Origin: an uncultured Oxalobacteraceae bacterium
GTDB lineage: Bacteria; Pseudomonadota; Gammaproteobacteria; Burkholderiales; Burkholderiaceae_D
DNA length: 36,564 nt
NCBI GenBank assembly: GCA_903862415.1
Contig: CAIOYD010000061.1
Location: 1-36,564 of the forward strand
Direction of reading: 5' to 3'
The translations under genes were made by a program, and so were the position numbers. Below, in pieces: positions 1-8,578 of the stretch. The first letter of the stretch is position 1; every line of letters begins with the position of its first letter. A model generated the notes under the pieces. The model saw nothing but the letters and a program-made list of their open reading frames with translations. It had not been told where the DNA came from and did not search any database.

Positions 1-175
1 ATGGGGCATTTGTTCCACATCGTCAACTGCTATTTTGCGACGCTGCTTTTTTTACCACCCCGCTTTTTACTATCTGCCCCTACCTTCTCTTCGGAGCAAA
101 TTAACCTGTCTTTCAACGGGACGCGAACTATAGCAAACTGTTCCACCCTTTGGCAAGGGGGTTTTGAAAATAGTT
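1..175. other. left-edge non-coding stretch
   Basis: No supportable gene is seen here. A 60-codon open frame starts at base 1 and runs to 183, but it has no visible ribosome binding site, resembles nothing I know, and its end overlaps the end of the convergent DUF1857 gene. A weak hairpin, CCCTT at 146-150 with AAGGG at 155-159 followed by GTTTT, could be a small rightward terminator. Confidence 0.35.
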
Positions 176-658
176 TTAAGTGAGCAAATTATCGAGGCGT
201 CCCTGGTCGTGCATCTCACGTAACACCTTGATGGTTTCTATATCACCCTCGACATAGGCAGAAAAACGGTACTCATTATAGGTGGCGTTTTCCATATCTT
301 CCGCCTCGGTGTGTCCACTGTCATAGGTGAAGCGGACAAGCAAACCCTGTGGCGTAGGTTCTTCTATTGTCATGCGCATGCTGGATTCGGGAATTTCACC
401 TTGACGCGGCACCTGATAATGTACGAAGCTTAAAAAGCTGAACTGAACATGGTCATTGATTTTCAACTCCCCAAATTGCAGTGATCTGGTTAAACTGTCC
501 AGATCACGGGAAGTAATGCTGCAGGCATCGAGGTAAGAAACGAAGAGCTTCGGGAATTCCGCCCTCAGCACCAACCCATTCCATAACTGCTCTCTTGTCA
601 TTTTGGGGACAAAAGGGTTTTGGTGATCATTTATCTGGATGAGATGTTCAAATTTCAT
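176..658 (-). CDS. DUF1857 / AtaL-like SRPBCC family protein
   Basis: This is a 160-residue soluble protein without signal peptide or membrane segment. The opening (MKFEHLIQIND, then TREQLWNGLVLRAE at about residues 21-34) and the central block with QGEIPESSMRMTIEE are typical of the DUF1857 family. That family has an SRPBCC (START/Bet v1-like) helix-grip fold expected to hold a hydrophobic ligand. The length matches family members. No catalytic function is established for the bacterial proteins, so none is assigned. The gene is divergent from the Rep helicase gene, and the 238-bp gap between them holds two copies of a promoter-like element. The family call is from recognised motifs; ligand and pathway are unknown. 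Confidence 0.75.
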   Translation of the reverse strand: MKFEHLIQINDHQNPFVPKMTREQLWNGLVLRAEFPKLFVSYLDACSITSRDLDSLTRSLQFGELKINDHVQFSFLSFVHYQVPRQGEIPESSMRMTIEEPTPQGLLVRFTYDSGHTEAEDMENATYNEYRFSAYVEGDIETIKVLREMHDQGRLDNLLT

Positions 659-681
659 GTTGCTGGCTTTATTAAGTATTC

Positions 682-741
682 TTTAGTGTAGGACATTTTT
701 GCGATCGCGTTACAATGATAGGTGATTGTCTTACACTATTT
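682..741 (+). promoter_or_regulatory. promoter/operator-like repeat, copy 1
   Basis: TAGTGTAGGACA (684-695) and TGTCTTACACTA (727-738) form an imperfect 12-bp inverted repeat with a 31-bp spacer. Inside, AGGACA (690-695) is followed 15 bp later by TACAAT (711-716), a possible -35/-10 pair reading right. The left edge lies 25 bp from the DUF1857 start codon. A second copy with the same spacing lies at 827-886. The repeat is seen directly; a regulatory role is inferred. Confidence 0.5.
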
Positions 742-826
742 ATAACAATTACTATTGTTGAAACAATTTATTATTTGTTTCATTGGCTCAGAGAGCACTA
801 GTTAAAGCGGTTTTTTCTGTCTATTT

Positions 827-886
827 TTTAGTGTAGGACATTTTCAACGACGCGTTAAAATACCCCGCTCTCGTCTTACACTATTT
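827..886 (+). promoter_or_regulatory. promoter/operator-like repeat, copy 2
   Basis: The same element as at 682-741. TAGTGTAGGACA (829-840) and CGTCTTACACTA (872-883) are again separated by 31 bp. AGGACA (835-840) lies 15 bp from TAAAAT (856-861). The first 18 bases and the last 14 bases are identical between copies, and CGCGTTA(A/C)AAT is shared in the middle. The right arm ends 13 bp before the rep start codon, so a bound protein would sit over the start of the transcript. Probably the rep promoter with an operator. Confidence 0.5.
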
Positions 887-896
887 TACAAAGCTA

Positions 897-2942
897 ATGT
901 CCTCTAAACATGGTCTTAATGCGCCGCAGCGCGAAGCAGTGAATTATCTGGATGGGCCCTGTCTGGTGCTCGCCGGTGCCGGCTCGGGAAAAACGCGCGT
1001 TATTACCCAAAAGATTGCCAATCTGATTGAACTACACGGCTACGACGCCAAGCATATTGCCGCCCTCACGTTTACCAATAAAGCCGCCAGTGAAATGCAG
1101 GAACGGGTAGCCAAATTGCTGCAGCAACCCCGACAGGCAAAACATTGCATTATTTCAACCTTCCATTCGCTGGGGGTCAAGATTTTGCGTCAGGAAGCGT
1201 CCCATCTGGGGCTCAAAGACCGTTTTTCAATTATGGACAGCGATGACTGTTTTGCCATTGTGCAGGATCTGGCTGTCACCACGGACAAGCAGTTAATCCG
1301 CCGCATCCAGACCTCGATGTCGTTATGGAAAAATGCCCTGATTTTGCCCGATACCGCCATTGCCCAGGCGCAGGATGAGGATGAAGCACAGGCGGCACGG
1401 ATTTATCGCAGTTATGTGGCGACGTTGTCGGCGTATCAGGCGGTCGATTTTGATGACTTGATCCGCCTGCCGGTAGAATTATTTCGCCACAATGAAGCTG
1501 TCCGGGATAAATGGCAGCGGCGGCTGCGTTATTTACTGGTCGATGAATATCAGGATACCAATACCTGTCAGTATGAACTGGTCAAGCTGCTGGTTACTGG
1601 CATTGGTAAAAAACCGCTATTTACCGCCGTGGGGGATGATGATCAGGCGATTTATGCCTGGCGCGGTGCCACCATCGAAAATCTGACCACACTGCAAAGT
1701 GATTTTCCGGATTTGAAAATCATCAAACTGGAACAAAATTACCGTTCGACCACGCGGATTTTGCAGGCCGCCAATGCGGTGATTTCCAATAATCCAAAAT
1801 TATTTGAAAAATCGCTCTGGTCGGAACATGGTCTGGGTGACCCGATCAATGTAGTCACCATGATGGATGATGAACAGGAAGCCGAGCAGGTGGCAATTTT
1901 ATTGTCTTCCCATCGGTTTGACCGCCAGGCGCAGTTTTCCGATTATGCGATTCTGTATCGCGGCAATCATCAGGCGCGCATTATTGAACTGGCCCTGCGC
2001 AAGGAACGCATTCCCTATACCATCTCCGGCGGTCAAAGTTATTTCGACAAGGCCGAGATCAAGGACATTATCAGTTATCTGCGACTTGTAGCTAATCAGG
2101 ATGATGATCCGGCGTTTATCCGCGCCATCACCACACCCAAACGTGGCGTCGGTCAGGCGACTCTGGAAGTGCTGGGTGAGTTTGCCGGTCAGTGGCAGTG
2201 TTCCTTGTTTGAGGCCGCCTTCAAAGGTGGCCTGGAAGCCAAATTACCGGAACGGCAGTTGCGCCCGGTGCGTGAATTTTGTGCTTTTATCGGGCAACTT
2301 GAAAGTCGTGCGGCCAGAACGAATGCCGCTAACGACAGTGCGGCTCAGGTGCTCGATGACATGATGAAGGAAATCGATTACGAAGCCTATTTGTATGATG
2401 CTTTTGATGACCGTCAGGCACAAAACAAATGGCAAAACACGAGTGACTTTGTCAGCTGGCTGAAGGAAAAAGGTAATGGCGGCAAAGATGGCACCGATCC
2501 GGAAAAAAGTCTGCTGGATTTAACCCAGATGGTGGCGTTAATGACGATGCTCGATGGTCGTGATGAGGCACCGGATGCGGTACGCATGTCGACGCTGCAC
2601 GCTTCCAAGGGTTTGGAATTTCCGCATGTCTTTTTGATCGGGGTGGAAGAAGGTATTTTGCCGCACAAAGGGGATCCGGATGCGCCGTTTGACACGCTCG
2701 GCGCACGCATAGAAGAAGAACGCCGCCTGATGTATGTAGGCATTACCCGCGCACAGCGCAGTCTGCACATTACCTGGTGCAAAAAACGGCGCCGCGCGCG
2801 TGAAAATCTGCATTGCGACATTTCCCGCTTCGTCAAGGAAATGAAACTTGATGAGGGTGATGCGGCACCAACGGAAGCTGAAATCATTACGCCGAAAAAT
2901 CGCATGGCTAATTTAATGGCCTTGCTGAGTAAGGAGAAATGA
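897..2942 (+). CDS. rep: ATP-dependent DNA helicase Rep (UvrD/PcrA superfamily 1)
   Basis: A 681-residue superfamily 1A 3'-to-5' helicase that helps replication forks pass protein roadblocks. The Walker A motif GAGSGKT is at residues 27-33, followed by LTFTNKAASEM (motif Ia), LLVDEYQDTN (Walker B), DDDQAIYAWRGA (motif III), QNYRST (motif IV), TLHASKGLEF (motif V) and YVGITRAQRSL (motif VI). The start resembles E. coli Rep and the length is close to its 673 residues; Rep is preferred over UvrD on overall resemblance. There is no strong Shine-Dalgarno sequence before the ATG. Two repeated promoter-like elements lie just upstream. The gene appears monocistronic, facing the MFS gene across a hairpin. 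Confidence 0.93.
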   Translation: MSSKHGLNAPQREAVNYLDGPCLVLAGAGSGKTRVITQKIANLIELHGYDAKHIAALTFTNKAASEMQERVAKLLQQPRQAKHCIISTFHSLGVKILRQEASHLGLKDRFSIMDSDDCFAIVQDLAVTTDKQLIRRIQTSMSLWKNALILPDTAIAQAQDEDEAQAARIYRSYVATLSAYQAVDFDDLIRLPVELFRHNEAVRDKWQRRLRYLLVDEYQDTNTCQYELVKLLVTGIGKKPLFTAVGDDDQAIYAWRGATIENLTTLQSDFPDLKIIKLEQNYRSTTRILQAANAVISNNPKLFEKSLWSEHGLGDPINVVTMMDDEQEAEQVAILLSSHRFDRQAQFSDYAILYRGNHQARIIELALRKERIPYTISGGQSYFDKAEIKDIISYLRLVANQDDDPAFIRAITTPKRGVGQATLEVLGEFAGQWQCSLFEAAFKGGLEAKLPERQLRPVREFCAFIGQLESRAARTNAANDSAAQVLDDMMKEIDYEAYLYDAFDDRQAQNKWQNTSDFVSWLKEKGNGGKDGTDPEKSLLDLTQMVALMTMLDGRDEAPDAVRMSTLHASKGLEFPHVFLIGVEEGILPHKGDPDAPFDTLGARIEEERRLMYVGITRAQRSLHITWCKKRRRARENLHCDISRFVKEMKLDEGDAAPTEAEIITPKNRMANLMALLSKEK

Positions 2943-2960
2943 AGTGCATGACGACGCTGG

Positions 2961-2984
2961 ATTCCCGACTACCCCCTCGGGAAT
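2961..2984. repeat. ATTCCCGA/TCGGGAAT hairpin, dispersed-repeat type
   Basis: A perfect 8-bp stem, ATTCCCGA (2961-2968) and TCGGGAAT (2977-2984), with an 8-nt loop, lies between the convergent rep and MFS genes. The wording (GGATTCCCG, then CGGGAATGACGG) is like the short dispersed repeats common in Neisseria and many other proteobacteria. There is no clear U-run, so it may be a repeat rather than a classical terminator. Confidence 0.5.
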
Positions 2985-3033
2985 GACGGGGGGATTATTT
3001 AACCGCGTAAATGACAAATTTTATATTTTGAAA

Positions 3034-4281
3034 TCAGGTTGACTGACTCCGCGTCCGATTCAAATAAATCAAACCCACAATAACGGAAAAAAAGACCGCT
3101 GTTGCACCGAACAGGGAGAAATGTATTCCGATTCGGCTGCCGATTAAGCCCACAAAAATGCCACTGAATAAGCGCAGGCCGGAAGACGCCATGCCGAATA
3201 AACCCAATACTTTTCCACGGATCGCGTCTGGCGCTTTCATCTGTACGATAGTTTGGTTCATGCTGCTAAATGACAGTTCACAAAATCCGGCGGCAAACAG
3301 ACACCCCAGCGCCACGGGATAGTTGTGTGTCAACGCAAAGCATGCCAATGAAACAGCCCATGCCAGGGCAAAACTCATCGCAGCAAAGGGCGTCACGCGT
3401 GTGAAGCGCATGCCGGCTTCGAGTGTAATGCCTGCGAACAGAGCGCCGGCGGCGTCTGCTGCGAGCAGCATCGAATAAGCAAAGCCAGGTTCAATGTTAC
3501 CCAGATCGGTGGCGAAACCAGGCATTTGCGCCTGATAACTGTTACCGACAAAAAACGACGCTGCGCCAGAGAGCAAAATCATGATGCCCAGGGTGGGAAT
3601 GTAGCGCACAGTTCGTATGGTTTGCATGATATCCGCGAAGCCGTTAACCCGACGCGCGGCCGAGAGTTCCAAGCGTTTGGCGCGATGGTGCTGGGGAGCG
3701 TTAATCAGCCAGATCAGCAAGGGCAGATATAGTGCGGCGTTGAAGAAGATGCCTTTGGCAGGACCCAGCACGGACATAATCAAACTGCCAACCCCTGGCC
3801 CGACGAGTACGCCGAAATAGCGCGCGGTCGCATTCAGGCGTACCGCACTGGCCAATTTTTCGACCCCGACTATATCGTAGAGTAGTACCTGGGTTGACGT
3901 CATCCAAAACACCCCGGCAAATCCATGCAGTACCAATAGTGCCATTGCCCAGGGGATGGTCAGGGTATCGGTGACAAAGAAATATCCCCATCCGAGCGAA
4001 ACCAGCATAAACAGGGCCGCACCGATTTGTATCAGACGGCGTGAGTCAAAGCGATCATTCAGTGCGCCCACACCGACGGAAAACATCAAAAATGGCAGCC
4101 AATGTGCGACCACGGCGAAGCCGCCCAGCGTGGGCGAATGAAACTTTTGAAAAGCAACCCAGTAGCTGATCACATGCTCGACATTATCCGCCATCATGGT
4201 TAGCACAAATGTGCTCACAAAGATGGGAAAGCTGGGAATTTTTAATGCTTCAAAAGCTTGGTGTTTGCTGATTTGTTTCAT
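3034..4281 (-). CDS. MFS transporter, exporter-like (EntS/MFS_3 type)
   Basis: A 415-residue inner-membrane protein with about 12 hydrophobic segments and a cytoplasmic linker near residues 195-220. The GALNDRFDSRRL stretch near residue 75 is the loop 2-3 signature of the major facilitator superfamily. Overall it resembles the EntS/MFS_3 group of drug or siderophore exporters, but the substrate cannot be read from sequence. The start lies 16 bp behind the phosphofructokinase stop codon on the same strand, so the two are probably co-transcribed. No functional link between them is obvious. No strong ribosome binding site precedes the ATG. Confidence 0.8.
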   Translation of the reverse strand: MKQISKHQAFEALKIPSFPIFVSTFVLTMMADNVEHVISYWVAFQKFHSPTLGGFAVVAHWLPFLMFSVGVGALNDRFDSRRLIQIGAALFMLVSLGWGYFFVTDTLTIPWAMALLVLHGFAGVFWMTSTQVLLYDIVGVEKLASAVRLNATARYFGVLVGPGVGSLIMSVLGPAKGIFFNAALYLPLLIWLINAPQHHRAKRLELSAARRVNGFADIMQTIRTVRYIPTLGIMILLSGAASFFVGNSYQAQMPGFATDLGNIEPGFAYSMLLAADAAGALFAGITLEAGMRFTRVTPFAAMSFALAWAVSLACFALTHNYPVALGCLFAAGFCELSFSSMNQTIVQMKAPDAIRGKVLGLFGMASSGLRLFSGIFVGLIGSRIGIHFSLFGATAVFFSVIVGLIYLNRTRSQST

Positions 4282-4297
4282 TTTTCAAGCCAGGGCT

Positions 4298-5554
4298 TTA
4301 CGTGATTTTGAAGGGTTTTAATTTTTTGGGTATGCCGATATTTTTTAAGGTGACATAGTCTGGCAAGCCATCTGCGTAAGGCGGATAGTCTTCTCCCTGA
4401 ATCAGCGGGATCAGATAGCGACGGCATTTTTCAGTAATGCCAAAACCATCTTTGCTGATGAACGATCGTGGCATGAATTTTTCGACGTTGGCCACATCTT
4501 TCAAATCAGCGACGCCGATTTTATATTTATAGGGCACATCGGAGATACGCTCTATGGTCGGCATGACGGCGTTGCGCCCTTTAAGCGCAAGTTCAACCGC
4601 CGCCTTACCTAGTTCATATGCCTGCTTCACATCGGTTTTTGAGGCAATGTGGCGGGCAGAACGTTGCAGATAGTCCGCCACCGCCCAGTGAAATTTGTAG
4701 CCCAGCGCCTCCTTGAGCATGTTGGCAACCACCGGAGCTGCGCCACCCAATTGTGCATGACCAAACGCATCGTGCGTACCCTGTTCGGCCAGATATTGAC
4801 CGTTTTCGTAGTGGCAGCCTTCCGAGACAACGATGATGCAGTAGCCGCTTTTTTTGACTTTGGCTTCGACATGGGCGATAAACTTTTCTTGGTTGAAAAC
4901 GATTTCCGGAAACAAAATTACCACCGGAATCGCGTGCGTCACCAGCAGTCCACCGGCCGCCGCGATCCACCCGGCATGACGCCCCATGACTTCGATGACA
5001 AATACTTTGGTCGAAGTCTTGCACATGGAGCGCACATCGAAGGAGGCTTCCAACGTTGAAACGGCGATGTATTTGGCGACCGAGCCAAAGCCGGGACAGC
5101 AGTCGGTGATGGGCAAATCATTGTCTACCGTTTTGGGTACGTGGATCGCCTGTATCGGATAGCCCAAAGTTTCGGCCAGTTGCGAAATTTTGAAGCAGGT
5201 GTCAGCTGAATCACCGCCGCCATTGTAGAAAAAATAACCGATGTTGTGGGCTTTAAAGACTTCGATTAAACGTTCGTATTCGCGTCGGTTGGTGTCGAGG
5301 CTTTTGAGTTTGTAGCGGCAGGAACCAAAGGCACCAGCAGGGGTGTGGCGCAATCCGGCAATCGCCTCTGCAGATTCTTTGCTGGTATCGATCAACTCTT
5401 CGATCAGGGCCCCGACAATCCCGTTACGTCCGGCATAAACTTTGCCAATTTTGTCTTTGTGCTTGCGTGCAGTTTCGATCACGGCACAGGCTGAAGCATT
5501 GATGACGGCGGTAACGCCACCGGATTGTGCGTAGAATGCATTTTTCTTGACCAT
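4298..5554 (-). CDS. 6-phosphofructokinase, pyrophosphate-dependent type
   Basis: A 418-residue cytoplasmic enzyme of the PfkA family. It phosphorylates fructose 6-phosphate, most likely with PPi, which makes the step reversible. The phosphate-binding motif reads NGGGDS (residues 111-116) where ATP enzymes have GGDGS. Asp115 and Lys141 (in PKTVDND, 140-146) sit at the two positions known to discriminate PPi from ATP. The catalytic TVDND and the substrate-binding MGRHAGW (190-196) are intact. Gly114 replaces the Asp that many family members use for metal binding. A good ribosome binding site, GGAAGG, lies 9 nt before the ATG. It heads a probable two-gene unit with the MFS gene and is divergent from an orphan binding protein. 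Confidence 0.9.
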   Translation of the reverse strand: MVKKNAFYAQSGGVTAVINASACAVIETARKHKDKIGKVYAGRNGIVGALIEELIDTSKESAEAIAGLRHTPAGAFGSCRYKLKSLDTNRREYERLIEVFKAHNIGYFFYNGGGDSADTCFKISQLAETLGYPIQAIHVPKTVDNDLPITDCCPGFGSVAKYIAVSTLEASFDVRSMCKTSTKVFVIEVMGRHAGWIAAAGGLLVTHAIPVVILFPEIVFNQEKFIAHVEAKVKKSGYCIIVVSEGCHYENGQYLAEQGTHDAFGHAQLGGAAPVVANMLKEALGYKFHWAVADYLQRSARHIASKTDVKQAYELGKAAVELALKGRNAVMPTIERISDVPYKYKIGVADLKDVANVEKFMPRSFISKDGFGITEKCRRYLIPLIQGEDYPPYADGLPDYVTLKNIGIPKKLKPFKIT

Positions 5555-5717
5555 GATGCGCTACCTTCCCTGAAAGAGTGATGAGATGCTGCCTGGTGCT
5601 AAGTTCTTCATGCGCTGCGATATGTTTTAAGTTAACACATTCTCACAAATTGAAGGTGGATTATCGCTTAAAATAGACAGTAACATCATTTTTGTCGCTT
5701 GTTTTTCCGATTCCCTG

Positions 5718-6434
5718 ATGAAGAATTTTATTTTTCCCCTGCTACTGCTTTTTGCCAATCATAGTGATGCGCTTACGTTGGCAACGGAAGATTATCCGCC
5801 ATTTAATTTCGTTGACAGTAAAACCGGCAAGATCACCGGCATGGCAACGGATAAAATCGTGGTGATGATGCAGCGTGCCAAAATTGATTATCAGATCGGA
5901 ATTTATCCCTGGACGCGCGCGATTCAGATGGCGCAACAATCGCCCGATACCTGCGTTTTTTCGATGGTGAGAAATTCGGAGCGGGAAAGTGCCTATCGCT
6001 GGGTCGGCCCACTGGGGAAAAATAATTGGGTGATTTATGGCCGCAGCAGTAATCCGGTCACGCCTAAATCACTCGACGATATCCGCAACAATGTGATTGG
6101 CGTATATCGCAATTCGGCTATCGGCACCTATTTACAACAACAGAGGTTTAAACTGGACTGGGCTAACTATGACAGTGAAAATCCGCGCAAGTTGACTTTT
6201 GGTCGCTTTGATTACTGGGCGAGCGGCGAAGTTATGGGGCAATATCATATTGCGCTGAGCGACTTGCAGGGGCAGATTATTCCACTGTTCACCTTCAACA
6301 GCGCGCAAATGTATTTAGCCTGCAATGTGTTAGTGCCGCAAAAAACGATAGATTTACTCAATCAGACGTTAAAAGAGATGGATAGGGATGGCACCAGTGC
6401 TGCTATCAGTCGCAAATACAAAAATAACGATTAA
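5718..6434 (+). CDS. orphan periplasmic solute-binding protein (SBP_bac_3 family)
   Basis: 238 residues with a short signal peptide (about residues 1-18, hydrophobic FIFPLLLLFANHS, probable cleavage near SDA). The mature N-terminus LATEDYPPFNF is the hallmark of the polar-amino-acid binding-protein fold (SBP_bac_3). Lobe two carries the usual SLDDIRNNVIGVYRNSAIG segment. It is slightly shorter than transporter-linked members. No permease or ATPase gene is adjacent, so it may be a stand-alone sensor or partner of a remote transporter. The downstream SDR gene is convergent, 20 bp away. The ligand is not predictable. Confidence 0.78.
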   Translation: MKNFIFPLLLLFANHSDALTLATEDYPPFNFVDSKTGKITGMATDKIVVMMQRAKIDYQIGIYPWTRAIQMAQQSPDTCVFSMVRNSERESAYRWVGPLGKNNWVIYGRSSNPVTPKSLDDIRNNVIGVYRNSAIGTYLQQQRFKLDWANYDSENPRKLTFGRFDYWASGEVMGQYHIALSDLQGQIIPLFTFNSAQMYLACNVLVPQKTIDLLNQTLKEMDRDGTSAAISRKYKNND

Positions 6435-6454
6435 TTTCGCAGCAGGCTTACTAA

Positions 6455-7219
6455 TTACTCCCGCTGTTTGCGTGGTGCGCGTGAGAATGCCAGATCAAAA
6501 GCCCAGTTAGGCAAGAGTCGCAATAATTTGGCCACCCAGCCCATTTGCCATGGAATGATGCGATAGGAATCTCCATTCCTGATTGCACCGATGGCACGGA
6601 CGGCAAATTTTTCAACCGGCATTAAAAATGGCATCGCGTAGGTGTTGACCCGGGTCATGGGAGTATCGATATAACCGGGGCAGATAGTGACTACGCGTAT
6701 ACAGCTGGCGCGTAATTCCAGACGCAGCGATTCACAATAACTGATCACAGCCGCTTTGGAGGCACTGTAGGCTTCAGCGCCGGGTAAGCCGCGTATTCCG
6801 GCCACGCTGCCGATGCCGACCAGACGACAGGGTTGTCCGGAAGCGCGCATGCTGGCAATAAAAGGCGCAAAAGTGACCGCGGTAGCGGTCAGGTTGGTGG
6901 CAATGACTTGTTCAAAGACTGCCAGGTCTTCGCTGTGTTCGGTCAGAGTGCCGCGGGAAATACCGGCATTGGCAATCACGATCTGCACGCCACCGGTGCG
7001 ACTGATAAAGTCCTGCGCGGCCCGGGTTAAGGCAGCATGATCGGTGACGTCGAGCGCATAGACCTGATGTTTTTCCGCATCGGGAAGACTGTTGCGCAAT
7101 TCGTCCAGTACCTCGGCGCGGCGCGCCACCAAACCCAGAGTAGCACCCTGACGCGCATAGTGACGTGCCAGTTCGGCGCCAATGCCGCTGGATGCTCCGG
7201 TGATAAAAACTGCCTGCAT
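6455..7219 (-). CDS. short-chain dehydrogenase/reductase (classical SDR)
   Basis: A 254-residue NAD(P)-dependent oxidoreductase with a Rossmann fold. Visible motifs are TGASSGIG near residues 7-14 (cofactor binding), IANAGISR near residue 85, the catalytic Ser in GIGSVAG near residue 138, and YSASK (Tyr/Lys pair) near 151-155. The C-terminal tail (WQMGWVAKLLRLLPNW) is hydrophobic and may touch the membrane. It follows dsbA on the same strand, with a terminator-like hairpin in the 59-bp gap, so it may depend on read-through. The order argS-SPOR-dsbA-SDR recurs in betaproteobacteria, in my recollection. The substrate is unknown. Confidence 0.85.
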   Translation of the reverse strand: MQAVFITGASSGIGAELARHYARQGATLGLVARRAEVLDELRNSLPDAEKHQVYALDVTDHAALTRAAQDFISRTGGVQIVIANAGISRGTLTEHSEDLAVFEQVIATNLTATAVTFAPFIASMRASGQPCRLVGIGSVAGIRGLPGAEAYSASKAAVISYCESLRLELRASCIRVVTICPGYIDTPMTRVNTYAMPFLMPVEKFAVRAIGAIRNGDSYRIIPWQMGWVAKLLRLLPNWAFDLAFSRAPRKQRE

Positions 7220-7233
7220 GTTTATTCCTGCAT

Positions 7234-7260
7234 AAAAAAATCCGCCCCGGAGGACGGATT
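7234..7260 (-). terminator. intrinsic terminator after dsbA
   Basis: Reading leftward, AATCCG (7255-7260 on the minus strand) pairs with CGGATT (7239-7244), with further G-C pairs inside, followed by a run of seven T on the minus strand (7234-7240). It lies 18 bp past the dsbA stop and 14 bp before the SDR start, so it should reduce transcription into the SDR gene. Confidence 0.75.
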
Positions 7261-7278
7261 GTTTGCCCGATGAGGGAG

Positions 7279-7956
7279 TTATTTTTTCATTCCGTGTTCT
7301 TTTTGCGCTTTCAGCACCAATGCGTCGAGTACCGGCAGCATGTTTTTGCTGCTCTCCAGTTCTGTCGTGCCTGGCATGGCGGACTGCAACTGACTTGGCG
7401 CGGTCATGTAATGACCATCGACAAACAGGGCTGGTACGAATTCAATGTTGTAAGCGGCCTGCAGTGCCTTGGCGCGACGCATTTTGGATTCAATTCCGAA
7501 GGATTTGGAAATTTCCAGGTATTTCATTTTGTCGATGCCGTTTTTACTGACAAAGGCCAGCATGTCTGAATCGGTGCGCAAAAACTGCCGTTCAACATGA
7601 ATAGCAGTAAATATTTTGCTGTGCAGTTCTTCTGCTTTGCCCATGGCTTCAAGGGTGTAATACATGCGCTGCAGCGGTTGCTGGCCGTTGCCAAAGTCGA
7701 TGTGTACGCGTTTGAATGCAATGTTATTGCCCTGTTTTTTGACCCATTCTGTGAGCAAAGGATCGAGGACGTTGCAATGCGGGCAGCTATAAAAAAAGAA
7801 TTCAGTGACTTCGATTTTACCGGCGGCATCGGTAGGTTGCGGCTGTGGCAGCACCAGATATTCTTTACCGACTTCTGGTGCCGTCAGGCTGGCCAGGGCT
7901 GAAAAAGACAGGCAGGTTAACGCCAGTGCGGCCAGGGTGTGTTTGATTAAACGCAT
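7279..7956 (-). CDS. dsbA: thiol:disulfide interchange protein DsbA
   Basis: A 225-residue periplasmic oxidase that introduces disulfide bonds into exported proteins and is reoxidised by DsbB. The signal peptide spans about residues 1-22 (ending ALA). The thioredoxin-fold active site is C58-P-H-C61, the classic DsbA CPHC, preceded by EFFFYS. The cis-proline loop is seen in FVPALFVDG. Length is typical. It starts 10 bp after the SPOR-domain gene and is probably co-transcribed with argS and that gene. A strong terminator follows. Confidence 0.95.
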   Translation of the reverse strand: MRLIKHTLAALALTCLSFSALASLTAPEVGKEYLVLPQPQPTDAAGKIEVTEFFFYSCPHCNVLDPLLTEWVKKQGNNIAFKRVHIDFGNGQQPLQRMYYTLEAMGKAEELHSKIFTAIHVERQFLRTDSDMLAFVSKNGIDKMKYLEISKSFGIESKMRRAKALQAAYNIEFVPALFVDGHYMTAPSQLQSAMPGTTELESSKNMLPVLDALVLKAQKEHGMKK

Positions 7957-7966
7957 TTTAGTACCT

Positions 7967-8554
7967 TTATTTAGGAGTTTTTATCACAGCTACATCAATA
8001 CCATTTTCAGTCAGTTTGCTACGCATACGATTCATGTTGTCCATGCGGTCAAAGGGGCCGACACGCACACGGAACAGGTTGTCACCATCAGCGGTTTTCG
8101 GACTGACATGTGATTCAACACCGACCAGGGCTAGTCGGGCACGGGCACCTTCGGCATCAGTTTCTTCGCGATAGGCACCAACCTGCAGATAATAAGCGAA
8201 TTTATCATCGACTTCGGTTTTGGCGGCTTCCGGTGCTTTGGCTGCTGGCTTGTTCTCGGCTGCGGGTGTCGGCGTGTTGACTGCGGCAGGTGTGCTGACC
8301 GCAGCAGCCGGTTTTGCTGGTTCGGCAGCTTTCTGCGCCATGAGTTCTTTGACCGACGCACCGTACAGGGGCTTGTTGGGGTCAGTGAGTTGTATGGTGG
8401 GTGCGTCACCATTTTTGGTCAGGCCGAGTTTATTGGTGAAGGGGGTCGAGGTTTTGGTAATCATCATGGCCACGACCACGGCAATAGCCAAACCGAGCAC
8501 GAGGCCGATAATAAAGCCTAATAACGTTCCACCGTTCTGTTTCATTGGTTTCAT
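7967..8554 (-). CDS. SPOR-domain (FtsN-like) cell-division protein
   Basis: 195 residues: a short cytoplasmic N-terminus, one membrane segment (about residues 10-33), a low-complexity Ala/Pro/Lys-rich periplasmic linker (about 75-115), and a C-terminal SPOR domain (about 118-195) beginning YYLQVGAYREETDAEGARARL and ending VRVGPFDRMDNMNRMRSKL. SPOR domains bind denuded peptidoglycan glycan strands at the septum. The single-span architecture is that of FtsN, although the sequence is short for an enteric FtsN. It lies 24 bp behind argS and 10 bp before dsbA, a common arrangement in betaproteobacteria. I leave the symbol blank because FtsN orthology is not proven by the sequence. Confidence 0.85.
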   Translation of the reverse strand: MKPMKQNGGTLLGFIIGLVLGLAIAVVVAMMITKTSTPFTNKLGLTKNGDAPTIQLTDPNKPLYGASVKELMAQKAAEPAKPAAAVSTPAAVNTPTPAAENKPAAKAPEAAKTEVDDKFAYYLQVGAYREETDAEGARARLALVGVESHVSPKTADGDNLFRVRVGPFDRMDNMNRMRSKLTENGIDVAVIKTPK

Positions 8555-8578
8555 AAAAATCCTGGGTTCAATTGGAAA

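Noticed and set aside
1-183. 60-codon open frame at the left edge
   Set aside because: No ribosome binding site or recognisable family; it overlaps the end of the convergent DUF1857 gene.
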